A program made the position numbers and the translations under genes. From positions 1-8,326 of the forward strand of contig CAKPMC010000018.1 of NCBI GenBank assembly GCA_934167875.1: 8,326 bases of DNA, in the 5' to 3' direction. The notes beneath the pieces are model-generated. The model worked only from the letters and a program-made list of their open reading frames with translations. It was not told where the DNA came from and did no database searches. The number at the start of each line of letters is the position of its first letter. Position 1 is the first letter of the stretch. The DNA is from an uncultured Bacilli bacterium. GTDB lineage: Bacteria; Bacillota_I; Bacilli_A; RF39; UBA660. This document shows, piece by piece, positions 1 to 6,063 of this stretch.

Positions 1-63
1 TGTATTAATTACAAAACACCACAAGAATTATTCAATGAGTATTTATGTGAATGTTGCACTTGA
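1..63 (+). pseudogene. IS30-family transposase, C-terminal end (partial at window edge)
   Basis: Reading frame 1 from the window edge gives about 20 residues ending at a TGA stop at 61-63. They include INYKTPQELFNEYL, which resembles the extreme C-terminus of IS30-family DDE transposases, where a (L/I)xY(R/K)(T/S)PxE(V/L)F pattern follows the catalytic core. Only this tail is inside the window, so whether the transposase is intact cannot be judged. The stop is followed by an AT-rich stretch that probably holds the right end of the element. The call rests on one short motif and is moderate. A chance-open frame is the alternative, but the motif is specific enough that I favour the IS30 reading. 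Confidence 0.5.
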
Positions 64-105
64 TTTGACAAATTATCCTATTAAAAAATATTTGTTATAC
101 TCAAC
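1..105 (+). mobile_element. Right end of a probable IS30-like insertion sequence (boundary uncertain)
   Basis: The transposase tail ends at 63 and is followed by about 40 bases of AT-rich DNA before a different reading frame, apparently the interrupted host gene, becomes open. An IS30 element would end in this stretch with a terminal inverted repeat, but the other end lies outside the window. The exact boundary, the repeat and the target duplication therefore cannot be fixed, and the end coordinate is approximate. Confidence 0.35.
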
Positions 106-218
106 AGGATAACGATGTATTAGGTATATTAAGAAGAAATCATATTACTTTTATGGATGATGATTACAAAAACTTTAAAGAGTATGTAAAAAAGATAGAA
201 GGAAATCAAAGTAAATAA
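69..218 (+). pseudogene. 3' remnant of an unrecognised gene, probably cut by the IS
   Basis: This open frame has no start codon at its left end and stops with TAA at 216-218. It reads through DNDVLGILRRNHITFM and ends in a lysine-rich helix-like tail (YKNFKEYVKKIEGNQSK). From about position 105 onward it has the composition of real coding sequence. The part before that is probably IS-derived. Its last codons form the left arm of the terminator at 190-232, as expected for the natural 3' end of a gene. I do not recognise the family. A short internal ORF from the ATG at 153 is possible, but no good ribosome binding site precedes it. The simplest reading is the surviving C-terminus of a gene interrupted upstream by the insertion sequence. 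Confidence 0.4.
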
Positions 219-232
219 CCGTTCTATCTTTT
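190..232. terminator. Bidirectional intrinsic terminator between the truncated gene and ftsK
   Basis: AAAAGATAGAA at 190-200 is perfectly complementary to TTCTATCTTTT at 222-232. A further GG/CC pair (201-202 with 219-220) lies inside, with one bulged base. On the plus strand the stem runs into a T-rich tract (229-239). On the minus strand it follows the ftsK stop at 238 and also ends in a T run. It therefore suits two convergent genes, although it is AT-rich and the loop is long. Confidence 0.6.
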
Positions 233-237
233 ATTTT

Positions 238-2538
238 TTATTCTTCATCACTATTATCTAGTTTAACTAATACTTCTCTTGGTTTAGAACCATTTTGAGG
301 GCCAATTATTCCTCTTTCCTCTAATAAATCCACTATTCTAGCAGCACGATTATACCCTAATCGATATTTTCTTTGAAGAAGTGAAGCACTAACTTTACCA
401 GTAGTAATTACAAACTCTACAATTTCATTATATAATGGATCATCATATTCTTCAGGAGCATCTTTGACATCATTTACACTCATACCTCCAGTATCACTGC
501 TACCCTCTCCTAGATTCATAAATCTTTCATCATATTGAGCCTTTTGTTGAGAAACAGTATAATCAACTATTTTTTGTAAATCTTCATCAGATACATAAGC
601 ACCTTGAACACGAACTGGAGTAATATCACCCATTGGTGAGAATAACATATCACCTTTTCCTAATAATTTTTCAGCACCACTCTGATCCAAAATAGTACGT
701 GAATCAATATTAGATGATACTGCAAAAGCTATACGAGACGGAATATTAGCTTTAATAACACCAGTAATAACATCAGTAGATGGTCTTTGTGTAGCTATAA
801 TTAAATGAATTCCAGCTGCACGTGCCATTTGTGTAATACGCATAATAGAATCTTCAACTTCTTTACTAGCAACAAGCATTAAGTCAGCAAGTTCATCTAC
901 AATAACAACAATATAAGGCATATGTTGCATTTTATCTTCATCACTTAAATTTTCATTTTGTTTATCTACCCATTCATTATATGTAGCTATATTTTTAACA
1001 CCTTTATCACTAAATTTATCATATCTATCTTCCATTTCTCTAACAATTCTCTTTAAAGCATCATTAGCTTTTCTAGGATCAGTAACAACAGGTATCAATA
1101 AATGAGGTACACCATTATACATACTAAGTTCTACCTTTTTAGGGTCTACTAACACAAGTTTAACTTCAGTTGGTTTAGTTCTCATAAGTAATGAAGCAAT
1201 AATACAGTTAATACAAACTGATTTACCAGATCCAGTAGCACCTGCTACAAGTAAGTGTGGTGTTTTGTCAATTTCACAGAAAATACTATTACCCATAATA
1301 TTTTTACCTAATGCAACCATTAACTTACTCTTTTCCTTATTAGCAGGAAAACTTTCAAGAATTTCTCTTAATCCTACTGGAGTAACAGTATCATTGGCAA
1401 GTTCAATTCCAACAGTACTTTTACCTGGAATTGGTGCTTGAATACGAACATCTTTTTTTGCTAAAGCTAAACTAATTTCTTTATTTAAGCTAGTTATCTT
1501 GCTCATCTTAGTACCAGAAGAAATTTCAAGTTCATATTGAGTAACACTAGGTCCAACATTAACTTCAACTACTTTAGCAGTAATTCCAAAATCTTTTAAT
1601 ACTTTTTCAAGTTTCATAATATTAGCTTCAATCACATCATTATTACTTCCGCTAGGTTTCTTTTTAGTAGGAGTTAAAAGTGATAAAGATGGCAATTTAT
1701 AATTATAATTTGTATTATCATTAATTCTAACAGGTTCTGGATGAGCATCAAGTCCCAAGCTAGTAACATTACTATTCATATTGTTAATACTAGGTTGTTG
1801 ACTAGGAACTTCTTGTTTTTCTTCTTTTAAATGAGTAATTTCATCAATACTATGAATTTTAATTTTATTCTCATCTTTTGCTTCAGCTTGAGCCATTGCT
1901 TCTTTAATTACTGATGAATCATTAACTATAACACCAGTATCTTCTAAAGAACGTTTCTTCTTCTTTTTATGTTTGAATGGTTTAGTAATTATAGCAATTA
2001 AATCAATACCTGTCATAAATACAATACCCAATACTATTAAAACAACAGCTACTATATAAGTACCTTCAACTGAAAATAGTTTATAAAAAAGAGCACTAAA
2101 AGCTGCACCAATTATACCGGCACCTTTTAAAGTTAATATTGAACCATTTAATATATTAGAAAAGTTAGCAAGTAAATTATTTACAGTTTCTTCAAATACT
2201 AAAACAACATTATTTACATCTTTAACATAATTTATATGTGATAAAACAATAAAACCTGTTGCCATAATATAACAACCTATCAATCTAGTAGTAAAAAAAT
2301 CAGGCCATTCTCTTTTATATATCAAATAAAAGCCTAGTAATAAAAATATTAGTAACAATATTTGATAACCAGTACCTATTAAAAACATAGCAAAACTAGC
2401 ACCAATTTGCCCTATTATCCCCATTGGTTCTGGTACTATACTTAAAACACTAACTATAATAAATATTAAACCTATAATTTCCGTCCAATGTTCAAATTTC
2501 TTTTTTGATGAATCTTTTTTTCTTTTTTTCTTTGCCAT
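238..2538 (-). CDS. ftsK: DNA translocase FtsK/SpoIIIE
   Basis: This 766-residue septal DNA pump uses ATP hydrolysis to clear chromosomes from the closing division septum and, in spore formers, to move the chromosome into the forespore. The lysine-rich N-terminus is followed by four to five hydrophobic membrane segments between about residues 20 and 186. A low-complexity linker (about 190-300) leads to the RecA-like motor (about 300-650) with Walker A GATGSGKS (433-440), Walker B YIVVIVDEL (542-550) and TQRPSTDVITG (583-593). The C-terminal winged-helix gamma domain (about 700-760, GKVSASLLQRKYRLGYNRAARIVDLL region) reads orientation sequences. Length is close to B. subtilis SpoIIIE. The ATG is supported by AAGAGGAG at 2546-2553, seven bases upstream. 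The gene has its own promoter and ends at a terminator. Whether it acts as FtsK, SpoIIIE or both cannot be told from sequence. The sporulation genes nearby make a SpoIIIE role likely. Confidence 0.96.
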   Translation of the reverse strand: MAKKKRKKDSSKKKFEHWTEIIGLIFIIVSVLSIVPEPMGIIGQIGASFAMFLIGTGYQILLLIFLLLGFYLIYKREWPDFFTTRLIGCYIMATGFIVLSHINYVKDVNNVVLVFEETVNNLLANFSNILNGSILTLKGAGIIGAAFSALFYKLFSVEGTYIVAVVLIVLGIVFMTGIDLIAIITKPFKHKKKKKRSLEDTGVIVNDSSVIKEAMAQAEAKDENKIKIHSIDEITHLKEEKQEVPSQQPSINNMNSNVTSLGLDAHPEPVRINDNTNYNYKLPSLSLLTPTKKKPSGSNNDVIEANIMKLEKVLKDFGITAKVVEVNVGPSVTQYELEISSGTKMSKITSLNKEISLALAKKDVRIQAPIPGKSTVGIELANDTVTPVGLREILESFPANKEKSKLMVALGKNIMGNSIFCEIDKTPHLLVAGATGSGKSVCINCIIASLLMRTKPTEVKLVLVDPKKVELSMYNGVPHLLIPVVTDPRKANDALKRIVREMEDRYDKFSDKGVKNIATYNEWVDKQNENLSDEDKMQHMPYIVVIVDELADLMLVASKEVEDSIMRITQMARAAGIHLIIATQRPSTDVITGVIKANIPSRIAFAVSSNIDSRTILDQSGAEKLLGKGDMLFSPMGDITPVRVQGAYVSDEDLQKIVDYTVSQQKAQYDERFMNLGEGSSDTGGMSVNDVKDAPEEYDDPLYNEIVEFVITTGKVSASLLQRKYRLGYNRAARIVDLLEERGIIGPQNGSKPREVLVKLDNSDEE

Positions 2539-2567
2539 AGTAAAACTCCTCTTATGATCTTAATAAT

Positions 2568-2597
2568 ATTATAACATAACTTTTAACTAAAAAACAA
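2568..2597 (-). promoter_or_regulatory. Putative ftsK promoter (extended -10)
   Basis: On the minus strand, TATAAT (2568-2573) is preceded by TG plus one base, an extended -10. A weak -35, TTGTTT (2592-2597), lies 18 bp upstream. The -35 falls inside the U-tract of the preceding gene's terminator. The expected start site would leave a leader of about 20 bases before the ftsK ATG. Confidence 0.55.
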
Positions 2598-2622
2598 AAA
2601 TAAAAGAAGTTTCCACTTCTTT
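2590..2622 (-). terminator. Intrinsic terminator of the rsmE / membrane-protein operon
   Basis: On the minus strand, AAAGAAGT and ACTTCTTT (2615-2622 and 2603-2610) form an 8-bp stem closed by a GGAA tetraloop of GNRA type. It is followed by TATTTTTGTTTT. The right arm includes two bases of the TAA stop codon (2621-2623), so the hairpin begins inside the gene's end. Confidence 0.75.
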
Positions 2623-3445
2623 ATTCTAAATTATTCTTAAGTTCCTTTAAATTTTTCAAAAACAAGTTAGTACTTTCTATATCACTGTCTAAAGATTTAT
2701 TATTATTTTCAACTGGTGGAGTTTGGATTCCATATACCGGTGAAATTAATGGACTGTTCTTAAAACCTGAAGTAGATACTTTCTCTTCTGGTTCAGTCTT
2801 AATAGTAGTAAAATCATCTAACTTAGCTTTTTGTTGATGATCACGTAGTTCATATAATTCATCTATATTAATTGGTATTTCATCATCATCCAAGTATTGA
2901 ATCTTTTCATTCTCACTATATAATCTATCAAAAGATTCTTTTAATTCATTATAACTAATAATTGCATTTTTTTCCTGTTCTTCTTCAAACTTTTGATACT
3001 TATCTTCTTCTAATTCTTCTTGTTTAGCTTCTTCTAAAGCTTTAGTTATTTCTTCCACTCTAATTTGAGCTTGAGTTTTATCAAGTTCATTTTCTGTATA
3101 TGTCTCATTTTTCAACTCATTAATAGTTTCTCTTAAAGTTTCTGCAGTATCTTTAATTTTAACTTCTTCAATTGGCTCTAAATCTTGAAAATCATCATTA
3201 ACTTTTAGCTCCTGATTAATTATAATTTCTTCGCTTACTTTTTCATTATCTTCATCAGTTGTATTTTGTTCATATGGATCAGCAATAATTTTCATATTTA
3301 AAGTATCAAATAAATTTTTAGGTTTCTTTTTACTTTCTTTTTTATCTAAAACAACTATAACTATAATTAAAATAATTACTAAAGCAATTAAAGCATATAC
3401 AAAGAAAAGTTCGCTGCTAATTGCATTATCAAATATATTTTTCAT
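2621..3445 (-). CDS. Membrane-anchored acidic protein of unknown function
   Basis: I do not recognise this 274-residue protein. It has one strong N-terminal transmembrane helix (about residues 11-34, a run of I/L/V) followed by the basic patch DKKESKKKPK, which predicts a cytoplasmic body. The rest is very rich in Glu, Asp and Lys, with a probable coiled coil at about 100-180. A disordered C-terminal part contains the more hydrophobic island FKNSPLISPVYGI (228-240), which looks like a short linear motif. The ATG follows GGAG with 7-bp spacing. That GGAG is also the last codon of rsmE and part of its overlapping TGA, so translation is probably coupled. The single N-terminal anchor with a long acidic coiled coil is reminiscent of cell-envelope or divisome scaffold proteins, and ftsK is the next gene, but no function should be assigned. 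Confidence 0.85.
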   Translation of the reverse strand: MKNIFDNAISSELFFVYALIALVIILIIVIVVLDKKESKKKPKNLFDTLNMKIIADPYEQNTTDEDNEKVSEEIIINQELKVNDDFQDLEPIEEVKIKDTAETLRETINELKNETYTENELDKTQAQIRVEEITKALEEAKQEELEEDKYQKFEEEQEKNAIISYNELKESFDRLYSENEKIQYLDDDEIPINIDELYELRDHQQKAKLDDFTTIKTEPEEKVSTSGFKNSPLISPVYGIQTPPVENNNKSLDSDIESTNLFLKNLKELKNNLE

Positions 3446-3449
3446 AACT

Positions 3450-4166
3450 TCACTCCATATCTAAATAACGAATAACACTCATAATAAAAACAGACGCAGT
3501 TTCAGTTCTTAAAACACTATTTCCAAGGGAAGTAGAAATAAAACCGTGACTAATAAATTCTTGTTCTTCTTCTTTAGTAAAACCACCTTCAGGTCCTATC
3601 ACAAATAATATTTTAGCACCATGCAATATATTTGATAATACTTTTTTTAAATTTTGACTAGTTTCATTAACAGTACATAAAATTTTAATGTCATAATCTG
3701 ACAACTTTACTAAATTTGATAAATTAATAACATTTTCAACTACAGGAATATTGTTTCTTTTTGATTGTTCACTTGCTTCTTTTACTATTGTTTGCCAACG
3801 TAATATTTTTTTATCTTCTTTTTTATCTAATTTTATAATAGAACGACTAGCAGTATAAGGAATAATTTTAGATACACCAAGTTCAGTTAATTTTTGAAGG
3901 ATATAGTCCATTTTTTGTTCTTTAACTAACGATTGAACTATCGTAATATCATAAGATAATGTTTTATCTTCAACTACTTCTTCTAGTATTTCTACTTTTA
4001 CTAATGGTTCTAATTCAATAATTCTAGAAATTAAAAGTTTTTGATCATATACAACCTCTACTTTATCATTTATACCCATTCTCATAACTTTAGTTATATG
4101 ATAGGTATCTTCTCCTGACAAAGTAATAAATTTATCATTTATTTTGTTAGTAAAATAACGCTGCAT
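3450..4166 (-). CDS. rsmE: 16S rRNA (uracil-1498-N3)-methyltransferase RsmE
   Basis: RsmE uses S-adenosylmethionine to methylate N3 of U1498 in the decoding region of 16S rRNA. This 238-residue protein is full length for the family. The N-terminal PUA-like domain (about 1-70) carries YHITKVMRM (22-30). The C-terminal SPOUT (trefoil-knot) methyltransferase domain contains QKMDYILQKLTELGV (84-98), KEASEQSKR (129-137), the cofactor-binding IGPEGGFT (190-197), and LGNSVLRTETA (214-224), which forms the knot. All diagnostic motifs are intact. AGGAG (4175-4179) lies 8 bp before the ATG and a good promoter sits just upstream. The stop overlaps the ribosome binding site of the downstream membrane protein. 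In Bacillus rsmE follows dnaJ-prmA. That context is absent here. Confidence 0.96.
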   Translation of the reverse strand: MQRYFTNKINDKFITLSGEDTYHITKVMRMGINDKVEVVYDQKLLISRIIELEPLVKVEILEEVVEDKTLSYDITIVQSLVKEQKMDYILQKLTELGVSKIIPYTASRSIIKLDKKEDKKILRWQTIVKEASEQSKRNNIPVVENVINLSNLVKLSDYDIKILCTVNETSQNLKKVLSNILHGAKILFVIGPEGGFTKEEEQEFISHGFISTSLGNSVLRTETASVFIMSVIRYLDME

Positions 4167-4184
4167 AGTATCAACTCCTATATA

Positions 4185-4213
4185 ATTGTATAATAATATG
4201 AATATTTATGCAA
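4185..4213 (-). promoter_or_regulatory. Putative rsmE promoter
   Basis: On the minus strand, TTGCAT (4208-4213) and TACAAT (4185-4190) are separated by exactly 17 bp, a good housekeeping-sigma promoter. The -35 overlaps the T-rich tail of the sigE terminator. The leader before the rsmE ATG would be only about 12 bases, starting at the ribosome binding site. Confidence 0.6.
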
Positions 4214-4239
4214 AAGAAAAATGAGCTATTCACCCATTT
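4210..4239 (-). terminator. Intrinsic terminator of the spoIIGA-sigE operon
   Basis: On the minus strand, just after the sigE stop, AAATGGG (4233-4239) pairs with CTCATTT (4219-4225) around a 7-base loop, with one G-U pair. TTTTTCTTTT follows. It separates the sporulation operon from rsmE. Confidence 0.65.
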
Positions 4240-4243
4240 AGCA

Positions 4244-4933
4244 TTAACACCTAACAAGATTACGAAGTCTTTTAATTACTTTTTTTTCAATTCGAGAAAT
4301 ATAAGACTGACTTATTCCTAATAAATCAGCTACATCTTTTTGTGTCATCTCCTTATGACCCATTAGTCCGTATCTTAACACAATTATTTCACGATCACGA
4401 TAATTTAATTTATTTATTTCTTCCATAACTAAATTTTTTTCAGTTTCATGTTCTAAATTTTTAGTTACAATATCAGCATCTGTTCCTAAAATATCTTCTA
4501 GTCTTAATTCGTTACCATCAGGATCAAAACTTAGTGATTCATCAAAACTAACTTCTGTACGCACTTTTTTATTTTTACGTAAATACATAAGTATTTCATT
4601 ATCAATACAGCGAGATGCATAAGTAGCTAATTTAATATTTTTATCTTTAGAAAAAGTCTTAATTCCCTTAATAAGTCCTATTGTACCAATACTAACTAAA
4701 TCTTCTAAATCAACTCTAGTATTTTCATATTTTTTAGCTAAAAAAACCACAAGTCTTAAATTATGTTCAATCAATTTATCTCGTGCAAATAAATCGCCAT
4801 CAGCTGATAGTGCTAAATAATATTCTTCTTCCTCTTTCTTTAATGGTGGTGGTAAAATATCACAAGCTCCAACATAAAACAATACATTAACACGGTTTAT
4901 AATACTTCCAATTATTAGTAATAAACAAATCAT
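4244..4933 (-). CDS. sigE: Sporulation pro-sigma-E (mother-cell sigma factor)
   Basis: This RNA polymerase sigma factor directs early mother-cell gene expression and is made as an inactive precursor. Residues 1 to about 20 form the pro-sequence. NVLFYVGACDILPPPL (16-31) aligns with the region around the processing site of Bacillus pro-sigma-E, which also ends in LPPPL. Region 2 spans about 52-122 (HNLRLVVFLAKKYEN, LEDLVSIGTIGLIKG, KLATYASRCIDNEILMYLR). Region 4 spans about 170-225 with the helix-turn-helix TQKDVADLLGISQSYISRI (197-215). AAGGAGG (4940-4946) sits six bases before the ATG, and no other ATG occurs before region 2, so the start is secure. The upstream spoIIGA, its dedicated protease, distinguishes it from sigma-K. 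The pro-sequence is shorter and more hydrophobic than usual. It is followed by a terminator, not by sigG. Confidence 0.94.
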   Translation of the reverse strand: MICLLLIIGSIINRVNVLFYVGACDILPPPLKKEEEEYYLALSADGDLFARDKLIEHNLRLVVFLAKKYENTRVDLEDLVSIGTIGLIKGIKTFSKDKNIKLATYASRCIDNEILMYLRKNKKVRTEVSFDESLSFDPDGNELRLEDILGTDADIVTKNLEHETEKNLVMEEINKLNYRDREIIVLRYGLMGHKEMTQKDVADLLGISQSYISRIEKKVIKRLRNLVRC

Positions 4934-5008
4934 ATTAATTCCTCCTTGTTCAATTATATGTATTTCTAATTAAGTATAGAAAAAATTATTTAAAAACTTT
5001 GTCGCTTT

Positions 5009-5785
5009 CTAAGATAAATAATCTTTATGAAGTAAAACTTGTATTCCTTCTATTTTAAATGAATCTTTACTAACAGCAATTAATGGTTTATTAATAACCG
5101 TTTTATCATCCAAAATTATTTTATCTGCTTTAAATCCTAACAGCATTCCAGAGTGTTCTAAAGTCTCATATGGAATAAGTATAGGATTATCTATTTTAGG
5201 AAATTTAGTATCATAAAGTAGAATAATTGGCTTATGAAAATATGGATCATATAGCTTATTACCAGTATCTAAATAGCCATTATAAGAATAAGTTTTATTT
5301 TTATAATAAATAGTTACATAGTAATGATAATTGTTTATTATTTTAAGTTCTTTATCTTGTTTAATATATAAAATCAAAATTATAGGAGACAATATCACTA
5401 AAAGAATAAAGTTAATACTAAATCCATTGTGAAAGAAAACTAAACCAACGTTATTATAAGAAAATTCTAAATTTAAGTAATATAAAAATCCACCCATAAT
5501 AATACTAGTAAAATATAAATACAATATATTTTTCGTAAAATAAGTTTTATTATTAAAACCAAATGTTATTAATATCATTAAAATAGAAATAAAAACTTTG
5601 AATAAAAATAAGGTAAATGAATTAATTTTTAAAAATAGTATTATCAAACTAAGTGAACCAATTAAAGCACCAAATATAGGCCTATACCATTTTATTTTTC
5701 TTTTCAAAATAATTTTAACTGTTAAAAGAAGTAATAAATCGAAAGTAAAATTAATAAAAAAAACTAGATCAAGATATATTTTCAT
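5009..5785 (-). CDS. spoIIGA: Sigma-E processing peptidase SpoIIGA
   Basis: SpoIIGA is a membrane-bound aspartic protease that cleaves pro-sigma-E after a forespore signal (SpoIIR in Bacillus). This 258-residue protein has an N-terminal half of about five hydrophobic helices (roughly 5-28, 36-52, 57-77, 86-105, 122-141), starting with the characteristic MKIYLDLVFFINFTFDLLLL. The C-terminal protease domain (about 150-258) carries the catalytic motif DTGNKLYDP (173-181; catalytic Asp173) and ILIPYETLEHSGMLLGFKAD (202-221). The family is usually around 300 residues. The shortfall is mostly between the catalytic motif and LIPY, about 20 residues here and noticeably longer in B. subtilis. The ATG follows AAGGTGAT. 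sigE lies 75 bp downstream in the same operon. Confidence 0.93.
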   Translation of the reverse strand: MKIYLDLVFFINFTFDLLLLLTVKIILKRKIKWYRPIFGALIGSLSLIILFLKINSFTLFLFKVFISILMILITFGFNNKTYFTKNILYLYFTSIIMGGFLYYLNLEFSYNNVGLVFFHNGFSINFILLVILSPIILILYIKQDKELKIINNYHYYVTIYYKNKTYSYNGYLDTGNKLYDPYFHKPIILLYDTKFPKIDNPILIPYETLEHSGMLLGFKADKIILDDKTVINKPLIAVSKDSFKIEGIQVLLHKDYLS

Positions 5786-5813
5786 ATAATCACCTTCATC
5801 TAGTTTAATATAA

Positions 5814-5849
5814 ATTATAATTATTAATTTTTCTGTTGATTTATGTCAA
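5814..5849 (-). promoter_or_regulatory. Putative spoIIG promoter, long spacing, Spo0A-like
   Basis: On the minus strand, a perfect TTGACA (5844-5849) and a perfect TATAAT (5814-5819) are 24 bp apart, and no good -10 lies at 17 bp. In B. subtilis the spoIIG promoter is known for near-consensus hexamers with abnormally long spacing (22 bp) that need phosphorylated Spo0A. The plus strand here reads TATGTCAAAA over the -35, containing TGTCAAA, which fits the core of the Spo0A box (TGTCRAA). Regulation by Spo0A is an inference. Confidence 0.5.
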
Positions 5850-5851
5850 AA

Positions 5852-5887
5852 AATTTAAAAATAAAAAATGCTATTATTCAGCATTTT
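5852..5887 (-). terminator. Intrinsic terminator of the DUF177-rpmF operon
   Basis: On the minus strand, AAAATGCT (5880-5887) pairs with AGCATTTT (5865-5872) around a 7-base loop, followed by a T-rich tail (TTTATTTTTAAA). The rpmF stop codon (5874-5876) lies in the loop. The tail runs straight into the spoIIGA -35 element. Confidence 0.75.
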
Positions 5888-6059
5888 CATTTTTAACTTC
5901 TTCTTTTCCCTTGTAGAAACCACATTTAGGACAAACTCTATGAGGTCTAATTGCTTCTCCACAATTTGGACATTTAGTTGTTCCAACTGCTGTTAAAGCA
6001 TTGTGACTTCTTCTCATTCTTTTTCTTGTTTTTGATACTTTTCTGAATGGTACTGCCAT
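5874..6059 (-). CDS. rpmF: Large ribosomal subunit protein bL32
   Basis: This 61-residue structural protein of the 50S subunit matches the family in length. It starts with the typical MAVPFRKVSKTRKRMRRSHN and carries an intact zinc ribbon of two CxxC pairs (KCPNCG and VCPKCG), so it is the zinc-binding (C+) form. The tail is short and acidic. The ATG follows GAGAGGAGTGATAAT. This ribosome binding site is made from the last codons and stop of the upstream DUF177 gene, so the two are translationally coupled. DUF177-rpmF pairing is conserved across bacteria. No zinc-regulatory site was seen. Confidence 0.97.
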   Translation of the reverse strand: MAVPFRKVSKTRKRMRRSHNALTAVGTTKCPNCGEAIRPHRVCPKCGFYKGKEEVKNENAE

Positions 6060-6063
6060 ATTA

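Noticed and set aside
73..112. TTATCCT/AGGATAA inverted repeat as a terminator or operator
   Set aside because: The stem is only 7 bp with a 26-base loop and no T-tract. It may reflect the IS boundary or chance, so it is mentioned only within the IS finding.
153..218. Short plus-strand ORF from the ATG at 153 as an independent microprotein
   Set aside because: The same frame is open well upstream of the ATG and there is no ribosome binding site, so it is better explained as the end of a longer, interrupted gene.
4244..4933. Assignment of the sigma factor as sigma-K
   Set aside because: Sigma-K is also made as a pro-protein, but the LPPPL-type junction and the upstream spoIIGA identify sigma-E.
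4934..5008. A terminator between spoIIGA and sigE
   Set aside because: There are A- and T-runs but no GC-containing stem, so the two genes most likely stay in one transcript.
5598..5789. A 63-codon plus-strand ORF opposite the start of spoIIGA
   Set aside because: It lies entirely antisense to the well-supported spoIIGA gene or its leader, is lysine-rich low-complexity sequence, and has no convincing ribosome binding site or conserved motif.
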